Positions 45,224-54,774 of a DNA stretch of 64,000 nt are shown piece by piece. A model generated the notes under the pieces. The model saw only the letters and a program-made list of their open reading frames with translations, made no database searches and was not told the origin of the DNA. Position numbers and translations under genes: made by a program. The stretch covers positions 1 to 64,000 of the forward strand of contig NZ_JADOES010000022.1 in the NCBI RefSeq assembly GCF_018739885.1, read 5' to 3'. The stretch is from Leptothoe spongobia TAU-MAC 1115 (GTDB lineage Bacteria > Cyanobacteriota > Cyanobacteriia > Phormidesmidales > Phormidesmidaceae). The stretch's first letter is position 1, and each line of letters begins with the position of its first letter.

Positions 45224-47865
45224 AACCAATTTCCTACTAAAACATAGGGAGCCCAATAGCGCGGATGTTGTGTATCAGGATTTTGTATTAAAGCTAACTG
45301 TACTTGTCTTAATACATTTGCCTTGGTTGTGTTCTGTTGGCTCAGGATTTGGTAAAACTTCTCCATAAAGAGGGCACCTGTTTCATCATCCAGGTTCCAC
45401 AATGATGCTAGGGTGCTGCGGGCACCAGCTTGGACAGCAACACCGGCCAGGCCTAGAGCTGCACGTTTATCTCCAGAAGCTGTCTCACAAGCGCTTAGCA
45501 CCAGTAGTTCAATGGCATCTTGACGGGTTTGTTCACTATTGCGCAGTATCCGATTGAGGGTGTTGATTTTAATTGGGGTATCCCAGGCGAGGATGAACGT
45601 TTCTTCTGGATCAGAACTGAATTGACCGTGGGTTGCTAAGTGAACAATAGGAAAAGGGGTGTCATTAATTTCTTTTTCTAGAGCTGCTTGGGTAAAAGAT
45701 TGGTCTAATAAAATCTGACCTGTTAGGTTCATTTGGATTCGCTCAATCTCAGTGCGAACTGATTCGAGGGGGCTAAAACCATGGCGAGATTCTGTCAGTC
45801 CAGCTGCGATCGCAGCTAATCTTTGTTCTGTCAGGGGTTGTGGATCCACCAGATTTAAACCCGGAGCCAGGGCTAAATTATACTTTTCTACTAGATAATT
45901 TTGGCCATCGTAGAGAACCGCCATCGGAATATTTCGCAGGGTTCCGTCTAGTACAAAAACAAGGGTTTCGATATTTGCCTCAGCCAAAGCGGTATCCACA
46001 GGTTTCAATAGCCAATCGTATAGCTGTTCTGAAATAGCCTGAGCCTCTTTGAGAGTATAGTTGTACGGTAGAACAATCTTATTGATCAGCTCTTCAGCTC
46101 TAGCGTCTAAATCAGCCTGGGATACAGGTGTTGAGCGATGCTGCAGGGGCTTATTGGGGAGTTTTAGAATAAGGTCTAACCGGTCAGGCAGGATGATTGG
46201 ATAGAGTACTGCTGTGGGGTTAGTAGTCGCATCCACCAGCTGGTCAATTTGTTGTTGTACTGATAAACAAGGTTCTCGAAAAAAATTTTCTAATTCAGCT
46301 AGCTGCAGTAATTCGATAGCCTCACGGGCTTGAAAAAGATTTGTTTGACTAATTTCTGAAGTTTCAGATGACGGAGTCAGGAGTAAGTTAACTAATTCTC
46401 GATAAACCGGTTCTACCTTTTCACGAAAGTCATATTGAATATCAGGATTAATAGCGACCAGCTCATTACGTAGGGTCTGTAAGCTTTTAACGGCATTGCT
46501 ATAGGTTGCGATCGCCATATCCAGCGTTCCTTGCTGTGCAAGTAGTCGTCCTAACTGCCATTGCCAACGATAGGCAATATCATCCGCCTGTATCGTCTGA
46601 GCAATTTTTAAGGCTTGTTCCAGGTAGCTTTGAGCATCAGATAATGATTGAGCTTGCATAGAGTATTCACCTAAGTAGCCCAGTGCATAGGATTCGGCTC
46701 GGCTATCCCCTAGCTTTTTGGACTGGTCCAGTGTCTGTTGGAGAAGAGAGGGAATGGTAGAAGACAAACCTTGATGTGAGAAATCGAGCAAACTACGAAC
46801 TAAATCAAGTTGGGCATAGACACTCGTACGACTAATAGGCAGGTGGGTTAACTGGTTTTGAATATCAGCTAGTTCAGAATCAGTCACATCTGCCTGTCCA
46901 GTCTCAAAGCGAAGGGTAAGTCGAACCACACTCGCTTTGAGTGTCAGAGTAGGGGAAACTGCAAATGCTATAACTTGTTGATAATAGTCTAAGGCCTGGT
47001 CACTATGCCCCTGAGCCTGAGCAATGCGGCCTAGACTCAACCATGTTTGGGCAAGTTCCGCAGGAGCATCAAGTTTCTCAACAATATCAAGACTTGCTTG
47101 CAAAACGTGTTGAGCCTGGTCTATATCACCCGTAATCCGAAACAGTTCACCCATTTGACGAAACGTAGCAGCACGGAGTAAAGGTGAGGCCTGCTCAATT
47201 AATAAAGGTTCGAGATCAGTTAGATTTGTTAGGGCACGACGATAGAAACCCAATGCTTGCAAAGCCTGGGTTTGGTTGAGCTTACTACGCAAAATACCGT
47301 CTATGTTATTTGCAGTGGTATAAGCAGTCATTGCTTGTTGAAAGGCGTTTAGGGCGTTGGCAGGTTGGGAGCGTAGCAGCTGTAGATTTCCCTGATTTGT
47401 TAACGTCTGGCCTAAAACACTCCAGTAATTGGACTGGTTTTGAAGACCATCATCATTTAAAAGTTGTTGACTGGCACTAATGGCGATATCGGCTTCTGAA
47501 ACATTACCAATTTGTTGGTAAGCCAGGGCAATATAGCTCAAGACACTGGCCTGACTGAGAACATTCCTTTGAGTAGCAAAGTATTGTGTAGCTTGTTGCC
47601 ACACCTGGATAGCTGATTCATATTGAGCAGTTGCGTAGTACTGGCGACCTTGTTGGATATCCTGAGCGGGCAGTTGCTTAGTGAGTTGGTTAGATGTTGC
47701 TGTCGCTTGGGGATGGGAAGTCGAGGGTTCTACTGCCTTCACCATTTGTCCTGACCAGAAAAATCCTACCCCTAATATAGTTCCTAGAGATAAGCAAAAG
47801 TAGCTAAGTGAAATGACGATTGAGAGAACTATTTTAGAATAGCGATGTCGCAAATACCTGATCAT
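45220..47865 (-). CDS. TPR-CHAT protease-like protein
   Basis: 881 residues. A membrane segment or signal lies at about 12-38 (IVLSIVISLSYFCLSLGTIL). Residues 70-520 are TPR repeats, for example QYESAIQVWQQATQYF and SDQALDYYQQVIAFAV. The CHAT domain at the C-terminus has the catalytic His in HLATHGQFSSDP (about residue 746) and Cys in LLVLSACETASG (about 793). CHAT proteases are caspase relatives that cut proteins. It lies 51 bases downstream of the two-partner exoprotein gene on the same strand, a usual cyanobacterial arrangement. Confidence 0.93.
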   Translation of the reverse strand: MIRYLRHRYSKIVLSIVISLSYFCLSLGTILGVGFFWSGQMVKAVEPSTSHPQATATSNQLTKQLPAQDIQQGRQYYATAQYESAIQVWQQATQYFATQRNVLSQASVLSYIALAYQQIGNVSEADIAISASQQLLNDDGLQNQSNYWSVLGQTLTNQGNLQLLRSQPANALNAFQQAMTAYTTANNIDGILRSKLNQTQALQALGFYRRALTNLTDLEPLLIEQASPLLRAATFRQMGELFRITGDIDQAQHVLQASLDIVEKLDAPAELAQTWLSLGRIAQAQGHSDQALDYYQQVIAFAVSPTLTLKASVVRLTLRFETGQADVTDSELADIQNQLTHLPISRTSVYAQLDLVRSLLDFSHQGLSSTIPSLLQQTLDQSKKLGDSRAESYALGYLGEYSMQAQSLSDAQSYLEQALKIAQTIQADDIAYRWQWQLGRLLAQQGTLDMAIATYSNAVKSLQTLRNELVAINPDIQYDFREKVEPVYRELVNLLLTPSSETSEISQTNLFQAREAIELLQLAELENFFREPCLSVQQQIDQLVDATTNPTAVLYPIILPDRLDLILKLPNKPLQHRSTPVSQADLDARAEELINKIVLPYNYTLKEAQAISEQLYDWLLKPVDTALAEANIETLVFVLDGTLRNIPMAVLYDGQNYLVEKYNLALAPGLNLVDPQPLTEQRLAAIAAGLTESRHGFSPLESVRTEIERIQMNLTGQILLDQSFTQAALEKEINDTPFPIVHLATHGQFSSDPEETFILAWDTPIKINTLNRILRNSEQTRQDAIELLVLSACETASGDKRAALGLAGVAVQAGARSTLASLWNLDDETGALFMEKFYQILSQQNTTKANVLRQVQLALIQNPDTQHPRYWAPYVLVGNWL

Positions 47866-47916
47866 GCCTCTGTTCCAGACTATGCTGTTAACTTATTTTG
47901 TTTGGTTTTCATCGAT

Positions 47917-50900
47917 TTATGGTGTAGGACACAAACTGTTTGTGTGGGAAAATCGGGGGGTAGGGGCGATAACTTGAGCCATCAGTTCAACTTCCCCAAC
48001 TTCATTAACAATCCAATTTTGAGCTTCAGTCAGACTAGGGGATGCCTTTACTATCGGTGTTTCTGGGGAAATATTATCATTGTTAGTCGTAGTACTGGCA
48101 GGCAATTGGTCATCTTCGTAGGTTTCTAAATCAATTAAGCCAATGGCTTCGCTGACGACCTCGCTGGGGATAGGAGGGACACCTCCTCGACCAGTAACAA
48201 CGAAAGCATTTTGACCACTGTCGGCTAGACAACGTTGAGCAATCTGGTTGCTCTGATCAGCTAGATTACTGGGAAGTTCGAGGAGACCTTGATCGGGATC
48301 AACACCCAGGGTATTGACAACAACTTCCCCCTGACTATTTACTGATGGATTTCCTTGGGAAATAGCGGTAATGTCACTGGAGGGCAATCGTCTTGGGTCG
48401 AGTTCTGTTGGTTCATTAGTACCCAGCAAAGTTTGAAGATCTTCACGGCTGCGGAGGGTAAAGCCAATCACGTCCTGGGCATTGATTTCAACACGACCAC
48501 CATTGCCATCGAAAGCATTAGCGATAATGTCGCTGTTTTCGTCAGGAACAGCGAAAACAATTGGAGCATTAATTATAATGTCACCACCATCACCACCAGA
48601 CTGAGCTGTGCCAGCGGTAGTAGAAATGAAGCTGTTATCTCGCATAACCAATAAATCATCAATGTTGAGTGTAATATCTCCCCCTTGCGTGCTAAAGGTT
48701 TCTGCAAAAAGGCTGGCTTGATTTTCAAGTCTCAACAGACCTGTTCTAACATTAATATCTCCACCAATACCATCACCTTGACTACTGACGGATAACCGTG
48801 AGCCATCCTGTAGAACAACCTGATCTGGAACATCGAGTATAATATCTCCAGCATTGCCAAGACCATCGGCTGATACTGCTACTTGACCTGCATTCTGAAT
48901 ACTTAATTGAGGTGTCTTGATGGTGGTATTACCAGCTGTTCCATCACCTCGAGTCTGAGCTGAAATGCCACTATTCACCAAGAAATTTTCCACCTTAGAA
49001 ACTTGTAGAGTATAGTTTCCACTAGTACGAAGCGCTCTTTCTCTATTAGCGCCTTCAAAGAATTCACTGACACGAATAAAATATTGCCCAGGCTCATTGA
49101 AAATGTAGGTTAAATACGCGTCATCTTGACTAACACTGCCATCAGCCCCTAACCGCTGAGAAGCATCATTACTAGCTGCTAATAAATTTATCTGGCTATC
49201 AAAAAGAGATAAGGCCGTATTCAACGGTTCTTCCTGTGACTCAACATTATCAATATCGAAAGTCAATTGAGTACCTGCGGATTTAACTGTGAAGCTATAG
49301 ATATCGTAGGTGTCATTACCAGATTGACCTAATATCGAGACATAGGGAATCTCTGTTGAGAACTCCACATCGGGATTAGCATTCACTGAAGAATCTAAGG
49401 AGAAGAAATCATCAATATTTTGTGCGTCTTGAAGTTTTTCCTGTAAGGCTTGAATGATCTCAGCTACCTCTTCAGGTGACTCAAACCCTAGTGGAAAATC
49501 GAAAAAGGAAATGTCAGTTTCCTGCTCATTCACAACTGGTCCCAACAGCCCCCCTTGGGAACTGCCATCAGAAAGAGTTCCAACACCAGATATATTTATT
49601 CGATCAGCTGACTGAAGCATGATTGGGCCACCATCACCTACTGCTCCTAGAGCGACTGCAGTACTAATGACGCTATTGCCGTTGACTTCAATTGGACCCT
49701 CAGCTTGAAGCAAAATTTTGCCAGCATCTCCTTGCCCTGCTGTCAGACTGAACAGACTGCTATCTTCTAGAGAGATAAGGCTGTCTGCATTAACTGTAAT
49801 ATCTCCAGCATTTCCAACGCCAAATGTAGTGGTGTTCAGGAGAGAAAAGTTACTGAACTCCACAGACTCTGCCGTAATAGAAATATTGCTCTCTTTTAAT
49901 TGGGACGCTTCAGCCTCAGACTCTAGACCTGTAATAACGCGACTACCATCAAATAAAGCTGGTCCACGAGAATTGACAATAATACTTCCAGGATCACCCA
50001 GACCAACAATACTAGCATTTATATCCGTATTGATAAGCTGTACAGAATTGGCGTCAATCATAATATCCCCACCATTCCCGTCGCCGACAGCGATATTACT
50101 CAACATTAAAGCGTCTATAAGAGAAACTTCTCCAGCACTACTACTCAGAGAGATTGCCCCACTAGCTGCTGAAGCAATGACTCCCTCGGTTATGTCTATA
50201 CCCCCAGGTGTAGGCGCAACTGCCGATGAGTCGATGCTCCCAGCTATTAAAGCATTCCTTGCATTGAGCGTAATATCTCCTCCTGCTGTAGCTTCTCTAA
50301 AATTACCTAATCCGGTTTCGTCTACGCTTAGATCGACATCTACAGATGAAGTTAGATTTGCGGTAGCCAGGTTATCTCCTGCATTCAGAAGAATTGGCCC
50401 CCCTCGTCCATCCACCTGAATATCGCCAGCCTCGCTACCCCCTAAAACAATTGGAAGGATAACTGTATTTGCAAATGAGCTGACATCCCCAGTACTTAGG
50501 TCCCCTGATGTATCAACAGTGATTGTGCCCCCCTTTATCGTGGCACTTAAATCTCCAGTTCTACCAGGATCTACTTGTACTGTTCTCGCTACAGCCGCTT
50601 GTGCGAGTGGAATAGCAATCCCATTTGCAGATGAATTTAACTCCCTGGTCAAAAGAGAGTCTGAGTTTACCTTAATATCCCCCCCAAGGGCTACAGTACT
50701 CACATTTCCTGAGTCACCTACATTGGCAAACCTAAACGAAAAATCATCTTCTTGTGACACTACTCTTGAAGATGTAAATGCAAATGCATCTGCAAAAGCC
50801 TCTATGTCTCCAATAGTGATGAATGAGTTTGTAGCGTTAAGTGTAATGTCACCCCCTACTGTCACTGTAATAGCATCACCAGTATTACCAGAAAAACCGA

Positions 50901-53049
50901 ATGTACCAGCATATCCTCTTGCTTCAGTTTCAGATATAGAATCTGCTTCAGCTGATGAATTCAAATTTCCGAGTATGAGAGAGCTTTCTGTAACAAGATT
51001 AATAGTGCCTCCTGAGGCTTCTGCAGTGGTATTTCCCACATCACCAGCAAATGCTACCGCCAAAATTGGTGAAAGACCAAACGGATTGTTATTTGTAAAC
51101 GCATTTGCACGTGCTAAGGCAGTAGCGTCTGCAGATGTATTTAGACTATTTGCTGACAATGGACCTTTTAAATTGAGAGAAATCTCCCCGCCTTCTGCCA
51201 CAGCTCTAACATCTTTAATTTCGCCTGCAGTTGCTGATCGCAAAAAACTTCTTACACTTGCGTCTGCAATGACATTAACAGTGGCTGATGTATTTAGATC
51301 AGCCATAGTCAAGGTATTACCCACATCAGCCGTAATCTCTCCTCCAGTTACTAAGGCGCTAGCTCCATTTGCAATTCTATCTCCGGGGATACCATCCGTA
51401 ATGTTCACATCTACACGAGCAGACGTGTTTAGCTCCTGAGTGATAGCATTTCTATTCGTGATCAAAGTAATTGAGCCACCAATGGCTTCTATTTCTGCAT
51501 TACTAACAACTGGTAAGAAAAAACTACCAACCCGCACAATGGCACCAGCTTTCATATCTCCTGTTAGTTCAATATCTCCCCGCGAATCAAGTACAATATT
51601 TCCTCCTTGAATTTGCAGGTTGATCATTCCATTAGTCGATTGTGACACTTCTGTTGTAAGGCTGGTATCAATACTCCCTACTTGAATGTCTCCACCTGGC
51701 AATGTCGTATCCGGCTGCAATTGATTGGTTAAAAACACCAATCCCCCTGGGTTTGCTATATTTCCTAAAGTAATATCTGCACGGCTCCCTATACCATTAG
51801 GATTTGGAATATCAGGTATAAAGCCTGCCGTATTGCCTATAATACTTGGCACTGCAAAGGCTGTTGTTCCAGCTCTAATATCAACGGTAGGTTGAGTACT
51901 ACCATCAATTTCCAGCATAGTTTCACTATCGGACAACGTCACCAGTGCCTGAATAGAATTTATAGCATCTGGACCTGTGATGATTATTTCCCCTGGGATT
52001 GTCACACTTCCACCGGCTAGAATATGTAATGAAGCGCCTTCATAACTTTCAAACTCAACATCACCACTAGCACGAATAATTGGATCATAGGGGCTAACTA
52101 ATTGTCCAAGCTGTTTATCCAGTTGTTCGACTCGGAAATTTCCTCCACTCCAATAATGTGCATCCCCACTAACAGGATTAATACTTCGCAGGACCATGTC
52201 TCCGCCTGAAAACATGCCACTCTCGGCATGATTCAAGGCAAAAATATCAACGGTCTGATTTCCCTGCAATAATAATTGTTCTCCAGCTGCTGCGATAAAT
52301 GGATTAACCTCATTATCTCGAATTTGCAAAATATCCTGGGCATGTAGGGAGAGGTTTTCATCTGCCCAAACCTCTCCCTGTAAGTCAAGAGTATCCGATG
52401 CTAAAGTTAAGTCTTGTCCAACGGAGAGTTTTCCCTGGTTGCTAATAGTTGTGCCTGATTGAATTGTTCCATATTGTACTCCTGGCGCAATGTGAACAGT
52501 CAGCAGTGGAGCTTCTTCCGGGCTGACGGCACTAAAAGTTAACCCTTCTCCCAGTTGAAAGTCATCAGCTGTGCTGACAACAAATGATCCTGGGATATCC
52601 AATTCAGCATTGGGGCCAAACATAATCCCATTGGGATTAATCAAAAACAAATCAGCTGTTCCCAAAACGCCCATTACCCCATTAATATCAGACGGGCTCT
52701 GACCTGTAACTCGACTGAGAATGGTTGCAATGTCACTCGGATTTGCAAAGTAAACTTGCTGCCCAGCTTCGATATTAAATTCAGAAAAACTGTGAAACAG
52801 ATTTACCCCACGGGTAGCTCCTCCCTCAATCAGATCCACAGGCTCCCCATCAATATCGACATTGGGAACCACCACAGAATTTTCTATACCTAAGGTGTCA
52901 TCCGGTAGTAGTTGGGCTAAGCCAACTTGAGGCCAAATGGCCGTAACACTGGTCAATGTCACAAAACTCAACAGCCATGATGCTTGAAAATGAGATTTTA
53001 TGTGTCTCATCATGATTGTGCGTCTATAAATGCGGAAGGACATGGACAA
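47917..53049 (-). CDS. Filamentous haemagglutinin-type exoprotein (TpsA-like)
   Basis: 1710 residues. A signal peptide lies near WLLSFVTLTSVTAIWPQ. The TPS secretion domain follows, with the diagnostic NPNGIMFGPNAELDIPGSF near residue 130. Residues from about 550 to 1000 are imperfect repeats of about 55 residues rich in GG-I-L and LNSSA units that should build a beta-helix. A PPC/DVUA0089-like beta domain lies near 1270-1400. RCLADSGQNAFVVTGRGGVPP near the C-terminus is common in cyanobacterial members. No TpsB partner is in the window. Start 53049 or ATG 53013/53010 is possible. Confidence 0.92.
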   Translation of the reverse strand: MSMSFRIYRRTIMMRHIKSHFQASWLLSFVTLTSVTAIWPQVGLAQLLPDDTLGIENSVVVPNVDIDGEPVDLIEGGATRGVNLFHSFSEFNIEAGQQVYFANPSDIATILSRVTGQSPSDINGVMGVLGTADLFLINPNGIMFGPNAELDIPGSFVVSTADDFQLGEGLTFSAVSPEEAPLLTVHIAPGVQYGTIQSGTTISNQGKLSVGQDLTLASDTLDLQGEVWADENLSLHAQDILQIRDNEVNPFIAAAGEQLLLQGNQTVDIFALNHAESGMFSGGDMVLRSINPVSGDAHYWSGGNFRVEQLDKQLGQLVSPYDPIIRASGDVEFESYEGASLHILAGGSVTIPGEIIITGPDAINSIQALVTLSDSETMLEIDGSTQPTVDIRAGTTAFAVPSIIGNTAGFIPDIPNPNGIGSRADITLGNIANPGGLVFLTNQLQPDTTLPGGDIQVGSIDTSLTTEVSQSTNGMINLQIQGGNIVLDSRGDIELTGDMKAGAIVRVGSFFLPVVSNAEIEAIGGSITLITNRNAITQELNTSARVDVNITDGIPGDRIANGASALVTGGEITADVGNTLTMADLNTSATVNVIADASVRSFLRSATAGEIKDVRAVAEGGEISLNLKGPLSANSLNTSADATALARANAFTNNNPFGLSPILAVAFAGDVGNTTAEASGGTINLVTESSLILGNLNSSAEADSISETEARGYAGTFGFSGNTGDAITVTVGGDITLNATNSFITIGDIEAFADAFAFTSSRVVSQEDDFSFRFANVGDSGNVSTVALGGDIKVNSDSLLTRELNSSANGIAIPLAQAAVARTVQVDPGRTGDLSATIKGGTITVDTSGDLSTGDVSSFANTVILPIVLGGSEAGDIQVDGRGGPILLNAGDNLATANLTSSVDVDLSVDETGLGNFREATAGGDITLNARNALIAGSIDSSAVAPTPGGIDITEGVIASAASGAISLSSSAGEVSLIDALMLSNIAVGDGNGGDIMIDANSVQLINTDINASIVGLGDPGSIIVNSRGPALFDGSRVITGLESEAEASQLKESNISITAESVEFSNFSLLNTTTFGVGNAGDITVNADSLISLEDSSLFSLTAGQGDAGKILLQAEGPIEVNGNSVISTAVALGAVGDGGPIMLQSADRINISGVGTLSDGSSQGGLLGPVVNEQETDISFFDFPLGFESPEEVAEIIQALQEKLQDAQNIDDFFSLDSSVNANPDVEFSTEIPYVSILGQSGNDTYDIYSFTVKSAGTQLTFDIDNVESQEEPLNTALSLFDSQINLLAASNDASQRLGADGSVSQDDAYLTYIFNEPGQYFIRVSEFFEGANRERALRTSGNYTLQVSKVENFLVNSGISAQTRGDGTAGNTTIKTPQLSIQNAGQVAVSADGLGNAGDIILDVPDQVVLQDGSRLSVSSQGDGIGGDINVRTGLLRLENQASLFAETFSTQGGDITLNIDDLLVMRDNSFISTTAGTAQSGGDGGDIIINAPIVFAVPDENSDIIANAFDGNGGRVEINAQDVIGFTLRSREDLQTLLGTNEPTELDPRRLPSSDITAISQGNPSVNSQGEVVVNTLGVDPDQGLLELPSNLADQSNQIAQRCLADSGQNAFVVTGRGGVPPIPSEVVSEAIGLIDLETYEDDQLPASTTTNNDNISPETPIVKASPSLTEAQNWIVNEVGEVELMAQVIAPTPRFSHTNSLCPTP

Positions 53050-53312
53050 AACTGATTGAGTAGCTAGTTATTTAGAAACAACTTCACCTTGATATAACTC
53101 ATTAGGCAAAAGATCAGAACCTGCCGCTTTGCCAGCTTAGACCGCCCGATGTAGTAGATATTCATACCTTATAATCCTATAGCACTCTTCTGCTAGTCGA
53201 GCATGTAGTTTGATTTTCGTAACCCAAATCGATTCATAGCTAGGTGATAGATGCTAATGCAAGTGAGACTTTGAGCAATCAGTAGCTAAAATCTCACAAT
53301 TTCATTTGGTTA

Positions 53313-54521
53313 CTAGGCGAAGGCAAATTGATTCGGATCAGATAGATTCAGGCTAGAAGCACTCACCCCTTCAATAATGCTAATCAGGTCACCGACAAAG
53401 TAGATGCCACTGCCTGAAAAGTCTCCGACTGTTACGTTAGAAATTGAGTAATATGACCTGCTACCTGCCAATTGAATTTTGTCTATCGATTGTTCATCAG
53501 CATAATTATAGATATCAAAATCGCGAATCACAGCGTAATCGATATCGCCGTTGTCGTTGTAGTAGACACTTCCGTAGGCACCTAAGATAAATATATCCTG
53601 ATCATTGTTACTGCCACTGTAGAGGATGTCACGTTCATTATTACCCTGACTACTGGTGCCTACACCCACCAGAATATCATTGTCTAAACCTCCGATAAGG
53701 GTATCATTGCCATCACCACCATAGAGCTGGTCATTACCGCTGCCACCGTTTAAATGATCGCTGCCAGTACCAGCCCTAATAATATCGTTGCCACCCCAGG
53801 CATAGAGGCGGTCATGCCCTCCTCTCCCATACAAAGCATTGTTGAAGTTATTGCCAATAATACTATTGTTAAGGTCGTTACCTTGACCGCTAAAGGCAGT
53901 CCCCATTAAGGTCAAATTTTCTACGTTATTCCCCAACGAGTAGTTAACTGTAGAGTAGATTTTGTCTACTTCTTCAACGGAGCTATTATATTCATAGACT
54001 ACATCACCCGGATCATCTACCCTGTAAGTGTCATGACCATTTCCCCCATACATGTAGTCGGCTCCCTGTCCACCGTCTAGATGGTTGTTATATGGGTTGC
54101 CAACAATAGTGTTACGAAGGTTATTTCCAGTCCCCCTATAGGCATGGTCTAGTAAATCTAACCGTTCAATATTGTCGGGTAAAGTATAGCTAATGTAGGA
54201 TTGAACACGGTCATTTCCCTGATCGGAAGATTCAATGACTTGATCCCTGTAGTCATCGACAATATATCTATCATCGCCTTGACCACCATGCATTTCATCT
54301 ATACCAGAACCTCCATCTAGTAAGTCATTCCCTCCTCCCCCATAGAGGATATCGTTATCTACTTCACCGTAGAGACGGTCAGGTTTTGGACCACCAGTTA
54401 ATCTATCATCACCTGCTCCTCCGTAGATTCTCCACTGTTCCCACCATCGGATAGGCCATATGCCAGATTTACGGGCAGTTATAACATCATTAGAGTTAAG
54501 TCCATAGCGTCTTTGAACCAT
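53313..54521 (-). CDS. RTX-type calcium-binding protein
   Basis: 402 residues. It carries the nine-residue RTX repeats (GGxGxDxLx), for example YGGGGNDLLDGGSGIDEMHG and GGSGNDQLYGGDGNDTLIGG, which form calcium-filled beta rolls. LPDNIERLDLLDHAYRGTGN is the usual spacer. It shares the N-terminus (SGIWPIRWWEQWRIYGGAGD) with the RTX gene at 57121. Export through a type I system is expected, but no such genes are visible. No catalytic domain was seen. Confidence 0.9.
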   Translation of the reverse strand: MVQRRYGLNSNDVITARKSGIWPIRWWEQWRIYGGAGDDRLTGGPKPDRLYGEVDNDILYGGGGNDLLDGGSGIDEMHGGQGDDRYIVDDYRDQVIESSDQGNDRVQSYISYTLPDNIERLDLLDHAYRGTGNNLRNTIVGNPYNNHLDGGQGADYMYGGNGHDTYRVDDPGDVVYEYNSSVEEVDKIYSTVNYSLGNNVENLTLMGTAFSGQGNDLNNSIIGNNFNNALYGRGGHDRLYAWGGNDIIRAGTGSDHLNGGSGNDQLYGGDGNDTLIGGLDNDILVGVGTSSQGNNERDILYSGSNNDQDIFILGAYGSVYYNDNGDIDYAVIRDFDIYNYADEQSIDKIQLAGSRSYYSISNVTVGDFSGSGIYFVGDLISIIEGVSASSLNLSDPNQFAFA

Positions 54522-54633
54522 TGTGATATCTCCTTGCTATACTTATCAATTTGATTTGAATATAAGAAACGAGGTCCAACAGAAATTAGCAGAGGCATCA
54601 ACCTCAGCTAAGAAATATTGACTAGCTGGAGAA

Positions 54634-54690
54634 TCAGGAGTCAGAAGCCAGAAATCATTAAGGCTATTTATTCTGGCTTTTGACTCCTGA
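54634..54690 (-). terminator. Terminator hairpin of the M10 peptidase gene
   Basis: TCAGGAGTCAGAAGCCAGAA (54634-54653) pairs with TTCTGGCTTTTGACTCCTGA (54671-54690), 19 of 20 positions. It lies downstream of the peptidase stop codon on the minus strand. Confidence 0.65.
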
Positions 54691-54774
54691 ATTCCATCCT
54701 GGGGAAAACGTCTCACTTTGAATTGCTATTCATTAGCAGTTGATAAAGGTAGGAAGTAAAAAACTTCCTGAAAA

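Noticed and set aside
49718..51439. Two long plus-strand open frames opposite the exoprotein gene
   Set aside because: They are proline-, serine- and valine-rich, as expected opposite repetitive glycine-, threonine- and asparagine-rich codons, and match no family.
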